NCBI RefSeq assembly: GCF_014397025.1
Contig: NZ_JACJUO010000002.1
Span: forward strand, 1,167,501 to 1,231,500
DNA: 64,000 bases
From: Ochrobactrum sp. Marseille-Q0166
Lineage (GTDB): Bacteria; Pseudomonadota; Alphaproteobacteria; Rhizobiales; Rhizobiaceae
Direction of reading: 5' to 3'
This document shows positions 56,200 to 63,022 of this stretch, in pieces. Position 1 is the first letter of the stretch; each line of letters opens with the position of its first letter. The position numbers were made by a program, and so were the translations under genes. Under the pieces are notes generated by a model. That model saw nothing but the letters and a program-made list of their open reading frames with translations, searched no databases and was not told the origin of the DNA.

Positions 56200-56432
56200 C
56201 ACGCCGCCCTCCGCTTGAAAGGACGGCGATTGTCGTTGGCTGGGCGCACGCGGCGCATACGGATCTTCTCGCCCGTTTTGCGCGATACATCATATGAGAT
56301 GTCTTTGATTGTTGCGGCGGTTGCCGGGTCGCTCACGCGGTACCAACGGGCAATCGAAAGGATTGCTGCTACTGTGGTGCCCTGAGCAATGAACTCGTCG
56401 GCGGTAAGGATGTGCGTGTGTCTGTTAGACAT
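56199..56432 (-). CDS. Small basic phage protein with ANDN tail
   Basis: 77 aa, strongly basic C terminus (MRRVRPANDNRRPFKRR). An ACACGAGGAG copy stands nine bases before ATG 56432. Possibly nucleic-acid binding; no family recognised. Stop overlaps the next start as TGATG. Confidence 0.65.
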   Translation of the reverse strand: MSNRHTHILTADEFIAQGTTVAAILSIARWYRVSDPATAATIKDISYDVSRKTGEKIRMRRVRPANDNRRPFKRRAA

Positions 56433-56441
56433 GAATAAGTG

Positions 56442-56451
56442 CTCCTCGTGT
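56442..56451 (-). promoter_or_regulatory. Start-associated decamer ACACGAGGAG (copy 1, minus)
   Basis: On the minus strand, ACACGAGGAG lies nine bases before ATG 56432. A hairpin (56467-56499, GACGA/TCGTC outer pairs) lies just upstream. Contains an extended Shine-Dalgarno core GAGGAG. Confidence 0.8.
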
Positions 56452-56552
56452 GGTTTTGGTAAGCGTGACGACCCGTGGCGTGAAAACGCTCGGATCGTCG
56501 ATGGTTGGGAAATCCTGGGGCGCAGCGCCCCGTCGCTATCTTTCGCGGTAAA

Positions 56553-56783
56553 TCAAGTGACGACGAGACCCATCGCGCCGACGCCCACAACAACGCAAAA
56601 TCCAATGATAACCGTCATTTCAACAGCTTCACGCGCTGCGTACCGTATCCAAGGCATTGGGCGGGCATGCTTCTTTGCGCGGTGATCCGGGCGCCGCATC
56701 GGCTCATCATTGCCTGCACGATGCACGTCGGTCTGCAGGTCTGGTTCCATATCGGCGAGCATTTCCAGTAGGGCGCGGTTCAT
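56553..56783 (-). CDS. Small phage membrane protein
   Basis: 76 aa with a hydrophilic first half and one C-terminal membrane helix (VIIGFCVVVGVGAMGLVV). ATG 56783 overlaps the previous gene's stop as ATGA. No family recognised. Confidence 0.55.
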   Translation of the reverse strand: MNRALLEMLADMEPDLQTDVHRAGNDEPMRRPDHRAKKHARPMPWIRYAAREAVEMTVIIGFCVVVGVGAMGLVVT

Positions 56784-57097
56784 GCTGCGCTCCTTTCCTG
56801 CTGCACATTGTCGTTCGCTACCGGTGCAAGGCGATAGTAGCCGTTTGGCTCAACACCCCGCTGACGCTTTGGAATCGTCCAGCCGTAAGCGGGTAGAATC
56901 TTGCGGAGATAGTGAATTTGGATCAGAACAGTATGATGCGCGTTCTCAGGCCCGCCGTTTGGGTCAAGCTGGTAAACATTGTCAACCAGATCGTTGATGT
57001 ACATACGGCGGGGATGAACGGAAGCAAGTGCTTCCACGATGGCGCGTTGTCCTCTTGGCAGAGGTGCGTCCTGCAGATCAATGGACGGGGTGGACAT
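56780..57097 (-). CDS. Phage winged-helix protein
   Basis: 105 aa. PRGQRAIVEALASVHPRRMYINDLVDNVYQLDPNGG followed by VLIQIHYLRKILPAYGW and NGYYRLAP resembles an OmpR-type winged helix or a phage DNA-binding protein. GGAGG lies nine bases before ATG 57097. It also carries an ANDN tetrapeptide near its end. Candidate early regulator. Confidence 0.65.
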   Translation of the reverse strand: MSTPSIDLQDAPLPRGQRAIVEALASVHPRRMYINDLVDNVYQLDPNGGPENAHHTVLIQIHYLRKILPAYGWTIPKRQRGVEPNGYYRLAPVANDNVQQERSAA

Positions 57098-57098
57098 A

Positions 57099-57389
57099 TT
57101 AAGCAGCCTCCAGCACCAAAGCGGATTCTTTGCTGGACACTTCTTCAATAGGACCAGCTGTTGCACCGCTGGTCTGGAAAACTTCGTAAACTTCGCCTGG
57201 AAATAGCTTGGCGAGGCGCGTCGCCTCAGCCAAGGCTTGCTCGAAAGATCCGTGTTCATACGGCATGTTAGAGCCGGGAGCTACGCGTCCCGTTTTCTTG
57301 CCGCGGCGAAAAACAAAGAACCCGCCGCCGATTACTTCGTTCTTGCGAGGCGCTGGCGATCTTCTTCTTCTCGGTGAAACTGTAGTCAT
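57099..57389 (-). CDS. Small phage protein, unknown
   Basis: 96 aa, basic N terminus (MTTVSPRRRRSPAPRKNE) and a folded core (FEQALAEATRLAKLFPGEVYEVFQ). First gene of the leftward operon; an ACACGAGGAG copy lies eight bases before ATG 57389. Function unknown. Confidence 0.65.
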   Translation of the reverse strand: MTTVSPRRRRSPAPRKNEVIGGGFFVFRRGKKTGRVAPGSNMPYEHGSFEQALAEATRLAKLFPGEVYEVFQTSGATAGPIEEVSSKESALVLEAA

Positions 57390-57397
57390 AATTGGTA

Positions 57398-57407
57398 CTC
57401 CTCGTGT
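57398..57407 (-). promoter_or_regulatory. Start-associated decamer ACACGAGGAG (copy 2, minus)
   Basis: Eight bases before ATG 57389 of the first leftward-operon gene. No strong hairpin is seen directly upstream of this copy. Confidence 0.8.
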
Positions 57408-57461
57408 GGGTTGGTTCAGCAGATCAAGCTGGTGAGGCTGTCTTCGTGCTGTTGTGTCACC

Positions 57462-57491
57462 TTTATATGTCTATCCGTCATCATATGTCAA
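57462..57491 (-). promoter_or_regulatory. Leftward early promoter with overlapping operator palindrome
   Basis: Minus-strand TTGACA (57491-57486), an 18-base spacer and TATAAA (57467-57462), close to sigma70 consensus. A palindrome GTCATCAT (57477-57484)/ATGATGAC (57497-57504) overlaps the -35 region. It would drive the leftward operon starting at 57389. Confidence 0.65.
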
Positions 57492-57611
57492 CATTGATGA
57501 TGACAAAAACACATCATCAGAATCCGCAGAGTTAACCAAGTGTGAATAATGTTCTTGAAATGTTCGTGATATGATGAAATCCTAAATTAGGAATAGCGTG
57601 TATGAGGTGTC

Positions 57612-57839
57612 ATGTTTCCGTTGTTTATTGTGCTAGGGTTCTCTCAGGGCAGGTGGGGGGTAATTCCCGATGCTCCTATCCAAGTAGATACAGAAGATCA
57701 CGCGCTGAGGCTGGCTCATCGCTTAGCTTGCGAAAAGCCTGCCGTCCTTGCTTTATACAGATGGAATAATGAGACGCAGATCATCGCTGCTATCGGGCGT
57801 ATACCTGATAGCGCGCTTGAAGCTGTAGCTAGTGGCTAG
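57612..57839 (+). CDS. Small phage ORF, unknown
   Basis: 75 aa, no clear family; a folded segment DTEDHALRLAHRLACEKPAVLALYRW is plausible. GAGG lies four bases before the ATG. It is convergent with the repressor gene. The 220 bases to its left hold the leftward promoter. Confidence 0.45.
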   Translation: MFPLFIVLGFSQGRWGVIPDAPIQVDTEDHALRLAHRLACEKPAVLALYRWNNETQIIAAIGRIPDSALEAVASG

Positions 57840-57842
57840 TTT

Positions 57843-58520
57843 TTAACGAGTGTTGTATTTCCCGACAACGCGATGGCAGACAGGCCAATCAGCTCGAAAT
57901 TCCTTGAATTCCTTGTGCGGGTTGTACTGCTCTAACATCCATTCGCGATCATTAAAGCCGACGAGTCGTTTGATGATCGCTTCGTTCTCGTCCATTGCAC
58001 TGGTGTGATAAAGAATTACGTCTTCATCACGAACTGGCGGCAAATTCGGGTTTACGAGTGCGGTTTCGCCGGGGCGATAGGCAGGAACCATTGATTCCCC
58101 GGACAATAGAAGGCCGTAGCCACCCTTAACACCCTGCAGTACTGCAGGCATTTTCATATAGCTGATTGGATCAAAGGTGATGATGACGTGTCCATCGCCG
58201 CCCTTCGCCGCAGCATAAACGGGCAAGCCACGTTCTTGGCTTACGAGCTGATCGCCGGGGATAAGAGTCGGTTTGAAGGTGTCAGATATTGGTTTAGCTG
58301 ATGTGGCGGCCATCTCGCCGTTACCAAAAGCAAGCCAATCCTCATTAAGATCCAGCGCACGAGCCAAGCGGGCGACAAAGTCGACGCTTGCGCCGCGCTT
58401 CCCGCCTTCCAGAAGGCTGATCGACGACTTGTCGCGCCCAATTAGAGCGGCAAGGTCAGCCTGACTCATTCCTTTAAGTTCACGCGCCGAACGAAGGCGC
58501 TGCGCGAAATCTTTATCCAT
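57843..58520 (-). CDS. Phage repressor, XRE helix-turn-helix plus S24 peptidase domain
   Basis: 225-aa CI-like repressor. An N-terminal XRE helix-turn-helix (LRSARELKGMSQADLAALIGRDKSSIS) precedes a LexA/S24 domain with catalytic Ser in LSGESMVPAYRPGE and Lys in AIIKRLVGF. Self-cleavage on DNA damage is expected. ATG 58520 is preferred over 58625; its ribosome site is weak. Bound operators likely lie at 58523-58600. Confidence 0.9.
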   Translation of the reverse strand: MDKDFAQRLRSARELKGMSQADLAALIGRDKSSISLLEGGKRGASVDFVARLARALDLNEDWLAFGNGEMAATSAKPISDTFKPTLIPGDQLVSQERGLPVYAAAKGGDGHVIITFDPISYMKMPAVLQGVKGGYGLLLSGESMVPAYRPGETALVNPNLPPVRDEDVILYHTSAMDENEAIIKRLVGFNDREWMLEQYNPHKEFKEFRADWPVCHRVVGKYNTR

Positions 58521-58522
58521 GA

Positions 58523-58600
58523 TGCGCTTTTCGCATATTGTTGTGAAAATGTAACGTGCGAAAATGTCACCACGTGTTGACAAGTATGCGAATCTGTCAT
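58523..58600. promoter_or_regulatory. Immunity-region operator array
   Basis: Direct 14-base repeats of form TGYGAAWMTGTMAY start at 58542, 58557 and 58587, spaced exactly 15 and 30 bases; the complementary half TTTTCGCA occurs at 58527-58534. They sit between the repressor start and the rightward promoter, as in cI/cro-type switches. Confidence 0.6.
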
Positions 58601-58605
58601 ATATA
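58577..58605 (+). promoter_or_regulatory. Rightward early promoter (PR-like)
   Basis: TTGACA (58577-58582), a 17-base spacer and TATATA (58600-58605): a near-perfect sigma70 promoter. The third operator repeat lies within its spacer. Transcripts would run into the rightward operon. Confidence 0.75.
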
Positions 58606-58659
58606 GGTTTCATCAACCGGCGCATAAGACGCTGGACATTTCGAAGGAGGGCCTACCTC

Positions 58660-58707
58660 ATGATGCCAGAGAACATCCTCCCAAGGATATCGGCACTCAA
58701 TAGATAG
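58660..58707 (+). CDS. Possible 15-codon leader ORF
   Basis: First ATG after the rightward promoter, with GGAGGG eight bases before it. Encodes 15 residues; no function can be assigned. Confidence 0.25.
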   Translation: MMPENILPRISALNR

Positions 58708-58747
58708 ACACCGCGCTGAAGCGCAATTGAAACTGAGGAGAGAGCAA

Positions 58748-58801
58748 ATGACCAATTCCGCCAAAAGAAGCGAACCGGCTCTCGTTGAGGTGCCGCCATA
58801 G
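58748..58801 (+). CDS. Possible 17-codon ORF
   Basis: GAGGAG lies seven bases before ATG 58748. The product is 17 residues and not recognisable. The region 58802-59039 holds hairpins and an orphan decamer but no clear gene. Confidence 0.3.
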   Translation: MTNSAKRSEPALVEVPP

Positions 58802-58932
58802 GATCAATAGGGCGCTGCTGACCTGAATAGGGTCAGTGGCGGTTTCGGCGTTCCCGAATGCTGAAAACTTTAAAGGCGGAGTTTAAGAGCCGGCACCACC
58901 CGCTGCTCGCTCCGCCTCGTAATAGCCAGACC

Positions 58933-58942
58933 ACACGAGGAG
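58933..58942 (+). promoter_or_regulatory. Start-associated decamer, orphan copy 3
   Basis: ACACGAGGAG with a hairpin upstream (AGGCGGAG 58874-58881 with CTCCGCCT 58910-58917), like the other copies, but no start codon follows in range. It may be the remnant of a deleted gene. Confidence 0.65.
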
Positions 58943-59039
58943 GGCTTTCGCCGCTTCCAAAGTCTGACGTTCCTTGCCGGGTACCACCCCAGCCGACAAG
59001 ACAGATGGCTTCACCAATGCCATTTGTCAATACTAACCA

Positions 59040-59049
59040 ACACGAGGAG
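59040..59049 (+). promoter_or_regulatory. Start-associated decamer, copy 4
   Basis: ACACGAGGAG ends two bases before ATG 59052. A 9-bp hairpin (59001-59009 with 59019-59027, one wobble) lies just upstream. Confidence 0.8.
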
Positions 59050-59051
59050 CT

Positions 59052-59366
59052 ATGAATCAACCACAGCTACAAGGCAGACCTGTCTTGCAGGCGGAGGCGC
59101 GAAGCCACCGTAATGCAGGAAAAGCATACAGCAAGATTGCATCAATCATGGGCTTAACCAAAGGGCACGTCTGGTCACTACTGGCTGAACGCGCACAGCA
59201 GTCTAAGCCTCCTGAGCCGAGCGCAGGCGTTGTTGTCAAACGACGCACCAACCGAGGCTCATGCTCATCTACGTGTCGCGATGTCTTTATCGCGATGCCG
59301 CGTATTACAGTTCTGGACGGCCCGTTTATCGGATCTGCTGCATTGAATGGCGCCACAGTCCACTAG
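59052..59366 (+). CDS. Phage protein with possible helix-turn-helix
   Basis: 104 aa. SKIASIMGLTKGHVWSLLAERA reads as a short helix-turn-helix near residue 30. The rest is not recognisable. Preceded by decamer copy 4. A candidate early regulator given its place at the start of the rightward operon. Confidence 0.55.
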   Translation: MNQPQLQGRPVLQAEARSHRNAGKAYSKIASIMGLTKGHVWSLLAERAQQSKPPEPSAGVVVKRRTNRGSCSSTCRDVFIAMPRITVLDGPFIGSAALNGATVH

Positions 59367-59435
59367 CCTTTAAGGCACGACGGCGGTGCTGCTCTGCACC
59401 GGCCACAGATCAACCTCCTGAGAGGAGGAATATCA

Positions 59436-59639
59436 ATGAAATCTCACAACTTGCGTGAGCCACACAAGGCTTACCAAACCAAATTCACGCGGACTGGTGA
59501 GCGGGATACGACGAACCGCAAGCCTTATCGCACAGCCGCGCAGAAGCTGCATGCCCGCGACACCGCCGTCCTTAAAGACGGTCGGTACGTTTCGAACGCT
59601 CCTGTGTCCTTCAGCAGAACGAAGCGGGGTGCAGCGTGA
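59436..59639 (+). CDS. Small basic phage protein
   Basis: 67 aa, strongly basic, no hydrophobic segment (REPHKAYQTKFTRTGERDT, KPYRTAAQKLH). GGAGG stands about seven bases before the ATG. Stop overlaps the next GTG start. No family recognised. Confidence 0.55.
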   Translation: MKSHNLREPHKAYQTKFTRTGERDTTNRKPYRTAAQKLHARDTAVLKDGRYVSNAPVSFSRTKRGAA

Positions 59640-59941
59640 CTTGCGAATGCGGCGAATGCTGGGACCTACCCGGCTCAATTGTGACCCACAAGCTGACAGG
59701 CTGGAAGGGCATCATTATCGGAGATCGAGACGGCTGCATGTTCCTCACAGTGCGGTTCTGGATACCAGGCACCGGCCTTGGGACGATCGAAGTTTCGCGT
59801 TTCGAAGTTGAACCACCCGCTAATGATGGCGACGGCGGTGGTGGCTCTGAGGTAGGAACTGAAGAAGACAATGTCATTCCGGTCGATTTCACCAAGAAAG
59901 TAAAACTGACCAAAACGACAAAGACGAGGGGAGTAGCGTGA
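59636..59941 (+). CDS. Small phage protein, unknown
   Basis: 101 aa; starts with CECGECWDLPGS, a possible Cys cluster, then a beta-rich core (GWKGIIIGDRDGCMFLTVRFW) and an acidic glycine-rich region. GTG 59636 overlaps the previous stop as GTGA. A GACGAGGGGAG variant of the phage decamer occurs near its end, before the next start. Confidence 0.55.
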   Translation: MTCECGECWDLPGSIVTHKLTGWKGIIIGDRDGCMFLTVRFWIPGTGLGTIEVSRFEVEPPANDGDGGGGSEVGTEEDNVIPVDFTKKVKLTKTTKTRGVA

Positions 59942-60198
59942 TGACAAGCTCAACTTCCAAGGATCGGCCACAAATCATAATCCTTCATGAAACTGTACTG
60001 CAATCTTGGCTGCGTGATGCCAGTACGTTCGCGTTGTTTCTCGGGCTAATTGGCATCGGAATCCTACTGCAGAGTGTAGCACTGCAATGGGTGGGTGCGA
60101 TTATCGGAATGCTCTGTCTTGCAAGTGTGAAAATATCAAAACGATTGTCTTTCGACGGTGCTCGTAAGTACATAGACGAGACGGAGGCAAGCCTATGA
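59941..60198 (+). CDS. Tiny membrane protein 1 (SPFH-linked chain)
   Basis: 85 aa with two central membrane helices (TFALFLGLIGIGILL and AIIGMLCLASVKI) and a charged tail. ATG 59941 overlaps the previous stop. First of five overlapping small membrane-protein genes before the SPFH gene. Confidence 0.6.
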   Translation: MTSSTSKDRPQIIILHETVLQSWLRDASTFALFLGLIGIGILLQSVALQWVGAIIGMLCLASVKISKRLSFDGARKYIDETEASL

Positions 60199-60344
60199 GC
60201 CCCTTCAAAGACTACGTCGTCGAAGACGACCGCATCTTGTCCAGCGAGACTACTCTGGGCATTGGTGATCGCTTCGTCATGGGGCTGGCGGTTGTCGCAG
60301 CTTTAGCGCTGGCCATCGGCTTTTACTCGTGGGTGTTGTTGTGA
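60195..60344 (+). CDS. Tiny membrane protein 2 (SPFH-linked chain)
   Basis: 49 aa: acidic N terminus (KDYVVEDDRIL) and a single C-terminal helix (MGLAVVAALALAIGFYSWVLL). ATG overlaps the previous stop as ATGA. Too short for usual gene calling. Confidence 0.6.
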   Translation: MSPFKDYVVEDDRILSSETTLGIGDRFVMGLAVVAALALAIGFYSWVLL

Positions 60345-60502
60345 ACGCTGTCACGTCAGCCGGCAATGGCACCGGTAAGATTGCGCGCTCTCTAGCTCTG
60401 ACGGGCTTTACCCTTGGATTCTTGCTGATCGTGGCAGGTCTCATCTTCTGGAATGCAGTTCTGCCGTTCTACGGCTTGCTTTATTTGTGGGGTGGCCAAT
60501 GA
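60341..60502 (+). CDS. Tiny membrane protein 3 (SPFH-linked chain)
   Basis: 53 aa with one long helix (LGFLLIVAGLIFWNAVLPF). GTG 60341 overlaps the previous stop as GTGA. Confidence 0.58.
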   Translation: MNAVTSAGNGTGKIARSLALTGFTLGFLLIVAGLIFWNAVLPFYGLLYLWGGQ

Positions 60503-60600
60503 CCTATCCTTGGTTCCCCACTTTATCCATGTCCGCTCCAATCTGGCTGATAGGATCACTGCTTTTACTAACTATCGTTATAGGATTGAAATTCCTATGA
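60499..60600 (+). CDS. Tiny membrane protein 4 (SPFH-linked chain)
   Basis: 33 aa, aromatic N terminus and one helix (PIWLIGSLLLLTIVIGL). ATG overlaps the previous stop as ATGA. The very small size lowers confidence, but the exact overlaps on both sides support translation. Confidence 0.5.
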   Translation: MTYPWFPTLSMSAPIWLIGSLLLLTIVIGLKFL

Positions 60601-60701
60601 GCGCTCTTGCCCTAATCGGCGGCATTGTACTATCCGGCATCATCGCAGTCGGCATCGTCCAGATCGTCAATAAAACAATCATCCGAAAAAATGAGGAGTA
60701 A
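60597..60701 (+). CDS. Tiny membrane protein 5 (SPFH-linked chain)
   Basis: 34 aa: one helix (LIGGIVLSGIIAVGIVQIV) and a basic tail. ATG overlaps the previous stop; the last codons contain GAGGAG, which is the ribosome site of the SPFH gene. Confidence 0.55.
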   Translation: MSALALIGGIVLSGIIAVGIVQIVNKTIIRKNEE

Positions 60702-60704
60702 ATG

Positions 60705-61553
60705 ATGCGCAATTTCGCACCTATTATAGGGCTTTTTGCTTTCGTCTTAGCGCTAACAGTGGCATTCAGCTCATGGTACACCATCGACCAAGGTGAGCGT
60801 GGCGTTCTGCTTCGTAACGGAGCCCTCGTAGGGACTGCTCAGCCGGGGCTAGGCTTTAAATTGCCATGGATTGAGGAAGTGGTGAAGGTCTCCGTGCAGT
60901 CGCGTGCGCAGCTTTACACAGAAGTTCCAGCCTATTCGAAGGATCAGCAATCAGCGGTCTTATCTCTTTCAGTCAATTATCGAATCCCTGCCGATCAAGT
61001 CACAGAAGTCTATAGTGTCTACGGCGGTGAAGAAGGCCTCTTGTCTCGTCTTGTAGATCGGCGGGTGAATGAAGACTTAAAGACCGTATTCGGTCAATTC
61101 ACAGCCGTTGCAGCGATTCAGGATCGTTCACGCCTAAATCTTGAAGTGGCATCAGCCATTCAGAACTCCGTGAAAGGCCCGGTCATCATCGACAGCGTAC
61201 AGATTGAGAATATCGACTTCTCCGACGCATACGAAGCTAGCATCGAGCAACGCATGCTTGCAGAAGTTGAAGTGCAAAAACTTCGTCAAAATGCTGAACG
61301 CGAAAAAGTGCAGGCTGAAATAACGGTAACCCAAGCAAAGGCGAATGCTGACGCTGTGCGCGCGCAGGCAGAAGCAGAAGCCGAGGCAATAAGGATCAAG
61401 GGTGACGCAGAAGCGGCATCTATTAAGGCGCGCGGCGACGCACTTCGCGAGAATCCCGGCCTTGTGGCACTGACACAAGCCGAGAAGTGGAACGGCCAGC
61501 TTCCGACCACGATGTTGCCAAGTGGCTCCGTTCCAATGCTTCAGCTTCAATAA
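60705..61553 (+). CDS. Phage SPFH/band 7 (prohibitin/HflC-like) protein
   Basis: 282 aa. One N-terminal membrane anchor (residues about 4-22), an SPFH domain (GERGVLLRNGALVGTAQPGLGFKLP, then RVNEDLKTVFGQ), a long alanine/glutamate-rich coiled coil (about 185-250) and a C-terminal AEKWNGQLPTTMLPSG. ATG 60705 has GAGGAG six bases ahead; ATG 60702 is also possible. SPFH proteins form membrane assemblies and in E. coli HflKC bind the FtsH protease. In a prophage, effects on FtsH or on membrane state are inference. Confidence 0.85.
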   Translation: MRNFAPIIGLFAFVLALTVAFSSWYTIDQGERGVLLRNGALVGTAQPGLGFKLPWIEEVVKVSVQSRAQLYTEVPAYSKDQQSAVLSLSVNYRIPADQVTEVYSVYGGEEGLLSRLVDRRVNEDLKTVFGQFTAVAAIQDRSRLNLEVASAIQNSVKGPVIIDSVQIENIDFSDAYEASIEQRMLAEVEVQKLRQNAEREKVQAEITVTQAKANADAVRAQAEAEAEAIRIKGDAEAASIKARGDALRENPGLVALTQAEKWNGQLPTTMLPSGSVPMLQLQ

Positions 61554-61559
61554 GCAAAC

Positions 61560-61581
61560 TTGGCGGGGTTTGTCCCGCCAA
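61560..61581 (+). terminator. Intercistronic hairpin between SPFH and Sak4-like genes
   Basis: TTGGCGGG (61560-61567) and CCCGCCAA (61574-61581) around GTTTGT. No T run follows, so mRNA processing or partial termination is likelier than a strict stop. It is the stem-loop part of the decamer module. Confidence 0.6.
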
Positions 61582-61600
61582 CACCACTACCGACCAGAAC

Positions 61601-61610
61601 ACACGAGGAG
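61601..61610 (+). promoter_or_regulatory. Start-associated decamer, copy 5
   Basis: ACACGAGGAG six bases before ATG 61617, with the hairpin 61560-61581 and an unstructured C/A-rich stretch upstream. Confidence 0.8.
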
Positions 61611-61616
61611 TCACTT

Positions 61617-62390
61617 ATGGCTATCAGCCTATCAAGCCTCAAATCTACTAAGAGAAACGACCCGCCAGTCATGCTTTTGTATGGAGTCGACGGTATCGGC
61701 AAGACCAGCCTTGCCGCTGAGTTTCCAGACCCGATCTATTTGGCCACAGAAGGCGAGCGTCCGCCGTCTGATATCGAAATGGCAACGCCAGGCACGATTG
61801 AAAGCTTCGACGACTTGCTCAACATTATCGGCGAGCTGTTGACCGTCGAGCATGATCGGCGCACCGTCATTATTGACAGTGCCGACGGCCTCGAACCGCT
61901 TGTCTGGGCTGCTACATGTGCCCGCCTTGGTATCAATAGTATTGAGGAGGCTGGATTCGGTAAAGGCTACGTGGAAGCCGACACCGAATGGAACGAGCTT
62001 ATGTCAGCGCTGTCGGCGCTCGCTCAAGCTGGCATTTATGTGGTCATCCTCGCCCATCCCGAGATTGTGCGCTTCGACAGCCCGACGACAGATCCTTATT
62101 CGAGGTACCAGCCGAAACTGCATAAGCGCGCCAATGCACTTGTTCGCGAAAAGTCTGACGTTGTGGCGTTCATGAACTACCGTGTTTCCATCAAGGAAAA
62201 GGAAGTCGCGCGCCAGACAAAGGTCGCCCATGCCGAGGGCGGCAAAGAGCGCCAGATCCATCTGAATGAAGGCGCAGGCTTCAACGCCAAGAACCGGTAT
62301 TCAATGCCCGACGCCGTTCCATACCGCAAAGGGCAGGGCTTCACCGAGCTGGCGAAATACTGGCCGGTCACGCTGCAGGAGGCTGCGTGA
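61617..62390 (+). CDS. Sak4-like phage single-strand annealing ATPase
   Basis: 257-aa RecA-core ATPase. Walker A GVDGIGKTS near residue 23 and Walker B TVIIDSADG near 80 are present; a conserved LAHPE segment lies near 140. Such AAA/RecA-fold proteins (Sak4 type) support phage recombination with a DUF669-like single-strand DNA protein, which follows here. The start is fixed by the decamer. Confidence 0.8.
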   Translation: MAISLSSLKSTKRNDPPVMLLYGVDGIGKTSLAAEFPDPIYLATEGERPPSDIEMATPGTIESFDDLLNIIGELLTVEHDRRTVIIDSADGLEPLVWAATCARLGINSIEEAGFGKGYVEADTEWNELMSALSALAQAGIYVVILAHPEIVRFDSPTTDPYSRYQPKLHKRANALVREKSDVVAFMNYRVSIKEKEVARQTKVAHAEGGKERQIHLNEGAGFNAKNRYSMPDAVPYRKGQGFTELAKYWPVTLQEAA

Positions 62391-62740
62391 TGGGGTGGTT
62401 CAGTCCAAATCCTATGCAGCTAAAGTTTGGAGAACCTGTCCATCAGATGGCAATCCGAGCGCTTCTTTCTGGTGCATTGAAACCCGATTCAGAAAGCATT
62501 CTGACTTCAACCAAGTATCATTTTGTAGGCCCTCACGGGATTGTTTACCGCGGAAAAGATCGAACTTGGCGTCGAAATACAAGCAATTTTGCGTCTGGTT
62601 TAGCTCAATTGTGCGAAGAAATTCAACAGGACTTCAACGAGCGCATAGCGGCACAAGAAAAAGCACGTGAGTACGCTCGCGACAAACTATCTGTTCCCAG
62701 CCTTTTTGCGTCCGTTACTAAACAAGAGGAACCCGCATAA
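62390..62740 (+). CDS. Phage protein of unknown function
   Basis: 116 aa; GPHGIVYRGKDRTWRRNTSNFASGLAQLCEEI is a compact basic core. ATG 62390 follows GGAGG at seven bases and overlaps the previous stop. No family recognised. Confidence 0.55.
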   Translation: MGWFSPNPMQLKFGEPVHQMAIRALLSGALKPDSESILTSTKYHFVGPHGIVYRGKDRTWRRNTSNFASGLAQLCEEIQQDFNERIAAQEKAREYARDKLSVPSLFASVTKQEEPA

Positions 62741-62982
62741 TGGAAAAAGCACTAGCAGGACTGGTTACGGTTGCCGCCATCCTTTTCTTTGCACCGCTGA
62801 TCGGCGTTCTATTTGGCGCGTTTTCGGGATGGGTGGTCGGTTTCTTCTTCACTGAAACTGTGCAGGCATTCTTCACCGCTTTGGGCGTCAATGCTGGTCA
62901 CTTGTCGCTTTGGCAGATTGGCGCTGCGCTTGGATTCATCGGTGGGTTTCTCCGACCCACTGTATTTCGCGCAAAGTCTTAA
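62740..62982 (+). CDS. Phage membrane protein, unknown
   Basis: 80 aa with two or more glycine-rich membrane helices (LVTVAAILFFAPLIGVLFGAF and IGAALGFIGGFL). ATG overlaps the previous stop as TAATG. Two hairpins (62942-62960 and 62969-62989) close its end. Confidence 0.6.
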   Translation: MEKALAGLVTVAAILFFAPLIGVLFGAFSGWVVGFFFTETVQAFFTALGVNAGHLSLWQIGAALGFIGGFLRPTVFRAKS

Positions 62983-63005
62983 TCTGCGCACTAACCACAC
63001 CACCA

Positions 63006-63015
63006 ACACGAGGAA
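63006..63015 (+). promoter_or_regulatory. Start-associated decamer variant ACACGAGGAA, copy 6
   Basis: Seven bases before ATG 63023, preceded by a C/A-rich stretch and hairpins. Confidence 0.75.
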
Positions 63016-63022
63016 CTAACAA

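Noticed and set aside
58523..58605. Short repeats considered as a CRISPR array
   Set aside because: Repeats are 14 bases with 15-base steps and overlap a promoter; they fit operators. No CRISPR array was seen elsewhere in the window.
58858..59055. A 65-codon frame starting at 58858
   Set aside because: It runs through an ACACGAGGAG module and overlaps the next start; composition is non-protein-like.
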